Shown piece after piece: positions 6,955 to 8,523 of a DNA stretch of 8,523 nt (its first letter is position 1; every line of letters begins with the position of its first letter). The notes below the pieces were generated by a model. That model ran no database searches. It had not been told where the DNA came from and was given only the letters and a program-made list of their open reading frames with translations. The position numbers and the translations under genes are program-made. Source of the DNA: Solirubrobacterales bacterium (lineage in GTDB: Bacteria > Actinomycetota > Thermoleophilia > Solirubrobacterales > Solirubrobacteraceae); NCBI GenBank assembly GCA_003151895.1, contig PLYX01000083.1, forward strand, positions 1-8,523. Direction: 5' to 3'.

Positions 6955-7228
6955 GCGCCTGAGCTACTCAGGGCGCAGCTCGCCGACGTCCTGGCTGTAG
7001 AGGCCACTGCTTTGGGCTACAAGCAGCACTCTGCGCGTCCCACGGAGCGCCGACTGCGACCCGGTCTCAGTTGAGATCCTTCAGCGATACTCGGCCGTCG
7101 CCCGAGTGGCCCCCGGGGCTCTTTGGCGCCGGCGTGTCATCGACCCCGTCCGATGATTCTTCTCACTGCCCGGGGGTATTCGTACGACCCCCTGGACCGT
7201 GCGTGGCGCCGTCCGCCGCCGCGACGGC
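6955..7228. repeat. Cluster of consecutive small inverted repeats
   Basis: This 350-base non-coding stretch (6910-7274) holds back-to-back hairpins: 6955-6976 (nine pairs, one bulge, loop CTA), 7007-7026 (CTGCTT/AAGCAG), 7033-7050 (seven pairs, one bulge), 7063-7078 (GGTCTC/GAGATC with one G-T pair), 7089-7107 (ACTCGG/CCGAGT), 7109-7119 (GCCCC/GGGGC), 7172-7192 (GGGGGT/ACCCCC) and 7208-7228 (GCCGTC/GACGGC, using the first unit of the tandem repeat). No open frame here looks like a protein. It may be a structured RNA, a recombination site, or simply GC-rich spacer. Confidence 0.45.
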
Positions 7229-7262
7229 ACGACGGCACGACGGCACGACGGCACGACGGCAC
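7223..7262. repeat. Tandem repeat, five perfect copies of GACGGCAC
   Basis: The eight-base unit GACGGCAC is repeated five times without error. It starts 12 bases beyond the stop of the minus-strand gene at 7275. An eight-base unit changes reading frame each copy, so copy-number change would shift any overlapping frame, but no credible gene crosses it. The perfection of the copies suggests recent slippage expansion. Confidence 0.95.
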
Positions 7263-7274
7263 GGGCGGAGCTCG

Positions 7275-7529
7275 CTATCGGTGCGGCCACCCTCGCCGTC
7301 GGCGTGCGGCCGGTGTGTCCCGGGGTTCTGAATCGACCAGGCGCACCCCGACCAGCCGCCCGTGGTCAGAGACGCGCTCGATCAGGTATCCGTTCAGCTC
7401 GAGCTCGGAGACGACGGCGGCCGGGAAGCTAATCCCGCTGGCGTGCAGGTCGGCAAAGGCGACCGGCTCCTCGCCGGCCTCGCGCAGTAGCTCCAGCAGC
7501 CGGTGTTGTTGAGCGTCAGCGAGCGTCAT
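7275..7529 (-). CDS. Small winged-helix-like protein
   Basis: This 84-residue protein starts at the ATG at 7529. Residues 4-65 read as a compact helix-helix-helix-strand-strand unit: DAQQHRLLELLREAG, then EPVAFADLHASGISFPAAVVSELE in two segments, and GYLIERVSDHGRLVGVRL as a beta hairpin (wing). The pattern hydrophobic-helix, FADL..SGI, P..VVSELE, GY.IERV, GR.VGVRL recalls a small winged-helix family I associate with Solirubrobacterales; this is from memory. The tail from residue 69 is Arg-rich and unstructured (PAARRRRGWPHR) and may mark a truncated or diverged 3' end. No clear Shine-Dalgarno precedes the ATG; a seven-codon ORF (7526-7549) ends in a TGA overlapping it. The five-copy tandem repeat lies just downstream. 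It may bind DNA; the target is unknown. Confidence 0.7.
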   Translation of the reverse strand: MTLADAQQHRLLELLREAGEEPVAFADLHASGISFPAAVVSELELNGYLIERVSDHGRLVGVRLVDSEPRDTPAARRRRGWPHR

Positions 7530-7643
7530 CGACGGATTGTCGCCCTCATGGGGGGTTGGGGCGACGCCTCGCGGCTTTGGCGGGCCGCCGCGTTCAGCCG
7601 ATGCCGGCGCGCGCGGACGAGCCCGAGCAAACTATTGAGGTCT

Positions 7644-7671
7644 GCTTTACATAACGGCCAGCGATAGGAGT
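7644..7671 (-). other. Possible dif-like XerC/XerD recombination site
   Basis: Read on the minus strand, the 28 bases split 11-6-11 as ACTCCTATCGC, TGGCCG, TTATGTAAAGC. The right arm contains TTATGTAAA, identical to the XerD-side core of the Firmicutes-type dif site. The left arm starts ACT and keeps part of the ACTTCCTA pattern shifted by one base, but is otherwise poor. The match is by memory of consensus dif and could be chance. Confidence 0.25.
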
Positions 7672-7686
7672 AGTGTCGGTGAGGGG

Positions 7687-7708
7687 CTGGCCCTGCGGCC
7701 AGGATTTT
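7687..7708 (+). terminator. Intrinsic terminator-like hairpin with no gene before it
   Basis: CTGGCC, loop CTGC, GGCCAG, then GATTTT: six GC-rich pairs followed by a short T run, the only hairpin in the window with a T tract. It points in the plus direction, yet no plus-strand gene precedes it, so it may end an unannotated RNA or be fortuitous. Confidence 0.4.
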
Positions 7709-8235
7709 CTACCCAAGCCCGAATGCCACCAACGGCGCAATATCCTGTGCCACGAGGCGGGAGGCTCGGGTTATCGGTTTTGACTGCGGGGTCGGTGTGG
7801 GGGCGAGCTGCACGGGCCCTACCCACCGGTCCGCAGGTCGCGGCCCTATTTCATTGAACGCGCAGGGCTCTAGACTAGCCCTCTTCCCTCCGCGCGGACC
7901 GAACAGAGGGACGGGGAGGCCTGAGAGCATCACGCGGCCGAAGAGCAACTGGGCAGCGCGCAGACGAGGCGAGCTAGATCGCGATCGTGGATCCCGGCGA
8001 ATCTCGCAGGCGGTCGATGCCCTAAGACGTCTGAACGCCCGGCGAGCGGCGAGCACCCGGACCACAGCAGACCCGCTCGCTCCGAGGGACCCCAGCCACG
8101 CACGCACGGATCAGAACGAAGACCGCGAAACTCGGAAGGCTCGACGCTGGCCGAGACACCGTGATCCGAATACCTGAAGCAGTCGCACGACTAGCGGGCA
8201 GAGGCGAGCGTTTCCTCGACCACCTGTCTGCGCGT

Positions 8236-8251
8236 GGCAGGGTCGGCTGCC
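8236..8251 (-). terminator. Hairpin after the zinc-finger-like gene
   Basis: On the minus strand GGCAG, loop CCGACC, CTGCC begins one base after the TAG of the gene to the right. It has five pairs and no U tract, so it is a weak candidate for a transcript end. Confidence 0.3.
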
Positions 8252-8252
8252 T

Positions 8253-8523
8253 CTAGCCATCCGAGACCTCAGTCGCGAAGAGCTCCACGTCGGCGTGGGC
8301 GGCGCACGTCGAGCACGGGCCCGCGTGGACCGGCGCACGCTCGGCGCCGGGCGCCGTCCCGCATAGCGCGACGCCGTCGGGGTCGAGGATGTGCAGCTTC
8401 GATGCGTGCTTGCGCGTCGTGCGCCAGGCGAGCGCCTGAAAGCCCGCGCGTGACGCTGCGAACTGGCGCAGCTGCGCACCCGAGTCGGCCTCTGGTGTGA
8501 GCCGCTCGTCGAGCAAGGCGACG
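8253..8523 (-). CDS. Small protein with His/Cys zinc-finger-like C-terminus, 5' end cut
   Basis: About 90 codons are visible to the window edge. A TTG at 8516 could be a start, but the frame stays open to the edge and VALLDERLTPEAD reads like protein interior, so the true start probably lies outside. The C-terminal half has an H..C..C-x2-C arrangement: KLHILDPDGVALCG, then GPCSTCAAH. This pattern (His and Cys about ten residues apart, then a CxxC) recurs in small actinobacterial and actinophage proteins thought to bind zinc. The N-terminal part is a charged helix with basic residues (AWRTTRKHASK), so nucleic-acid binding is possible. A short hairpin follows the stop. I cannot assign a named family. 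Confidence 0.65.
   Translation of the reverse strand, partial: VALLDERLTPEADSGAQLRQFAASRAGFQALAWRTTRKHASKLHILDPDGVALCGTAPGAERAPVHAGPCSTCAAHADVELFATEVSDG

Larger units (their letters stand above)
7530..8252. other. 723 bases without a convincing gene
   Basis: Open frames on both strands here are Arg/Pro/Ser-rich, with weak third-position GC bias and no recognisable domain. What can be pointed to: a 28-base Xer/dif-like site (7644-7671), a hairpin with a T tract (7687-7708), a TAGACT -10-like box (7871-7876), an inverted repeat AGGGCT/AGCCCT (7864-7882), a GGGGAGG binding-site-like sequence (7913-7919) and a 10-base palindrome GATCGCGATC (7977-7986). No integrase or transposase remnant was recognised. 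Confidence 0.6.

Noticed and set aside
6930..6976. Possible tRNA on the minus strand, because GAGTAGCTCAGG resembles a D-arm
   Set aside because: No anticodon stem, T-arm or acceptor pairing follows at the right distances; the resemblance comes from the hairpin at 6955-6976.
7223..7262. CRISPR array
   Set aside because: The repeat unit is eight bases with no spacers, and no cas gene is nearby.
7071..7512. Plus-strand frames running through the tandem repeat
   Set aside because: They exist because the repeat lacks stops, encode repeated TARRHDG-type peptides, and overlap the better-supported minus-strand gene.
7709..8107. 132-codon minus-strand frame
   Set aside because: Low-complexity, no domain recognised, no binding site, and weak coding-like codon bias; it conflicts with the opposite-strand signals.

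Overview
The window is GC-rich DNA with dense, mostly abutting genes, GTG and TTG start candidates and -10 boxes of the TANNNT type. This suggests a high-GC actinomycete. A small winged-helix-like protein at 7275-7529 resembles, from memory, proteins common in Solirubrobacterales/Thermoleophilia; that placement is inference. No rRNA, tRNA, CRISPR array or transposase was seen.

Left half, all minus strand (read right to left): an OLD-family ATPase-TOPRIM nuclease (3116-4714), a compact UvrD-like SF1 helicase overlapping its 3' end (2101-3132), a 136-base gap, an Mre11/SbcD/YhaO-type nuclease (702-1964), and the N-terminal part of a Rad50/SbcC/YhaN-type ATPase (1-705, cut by the window edge) overlapping it by ATGA. 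The first pair has the architecture of a Gabija-type (class 2 OLD) anti-phage module. The second pair is a DNA-end-processing complex of the Mre11-Rad50 type. All four could be expressed in one direction.

Middle, plus strand: after a 426-base divergent intergenic region containing a strong hairpin come an unrecognised all-helical 327-residue protein (5141-6124, probably leaderless, with an R-x5-H motif of HEPN type) and a DUF1643 protein (6268-6909). Both have the same box, TATGCTCGC(G/C)GCG, just upstream. Their codon use is less GC-biased than that of the Mre11/Rad50 pair, so roughly 2100-6910 looks like an accessory, defence-island-like stretch.

Right side: 6910-7270 is non-coding, with many consecutive small inverted repeats and a perfect 5 x 8-base tandem repeat. 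It is followed by the small minus-strand gene at 7275-7529. The interval 7530-8252 has no convincing gene; it holds a 28-base dif/Xer-like site, an orphan terminator-like hairpin with a T tract, and a questionable small ORF. The window ends in the C-terminal part of a small protein with a His/Cys zinc-finger-like pattern (8253-8523).

The best candidate for an interesting system is the Gabija-like pair with a shortened helicase, next to an Mre11/Rad50-like pair and a divergent unknown gene with a possible RNase motif. Joint function is a hypothesis.
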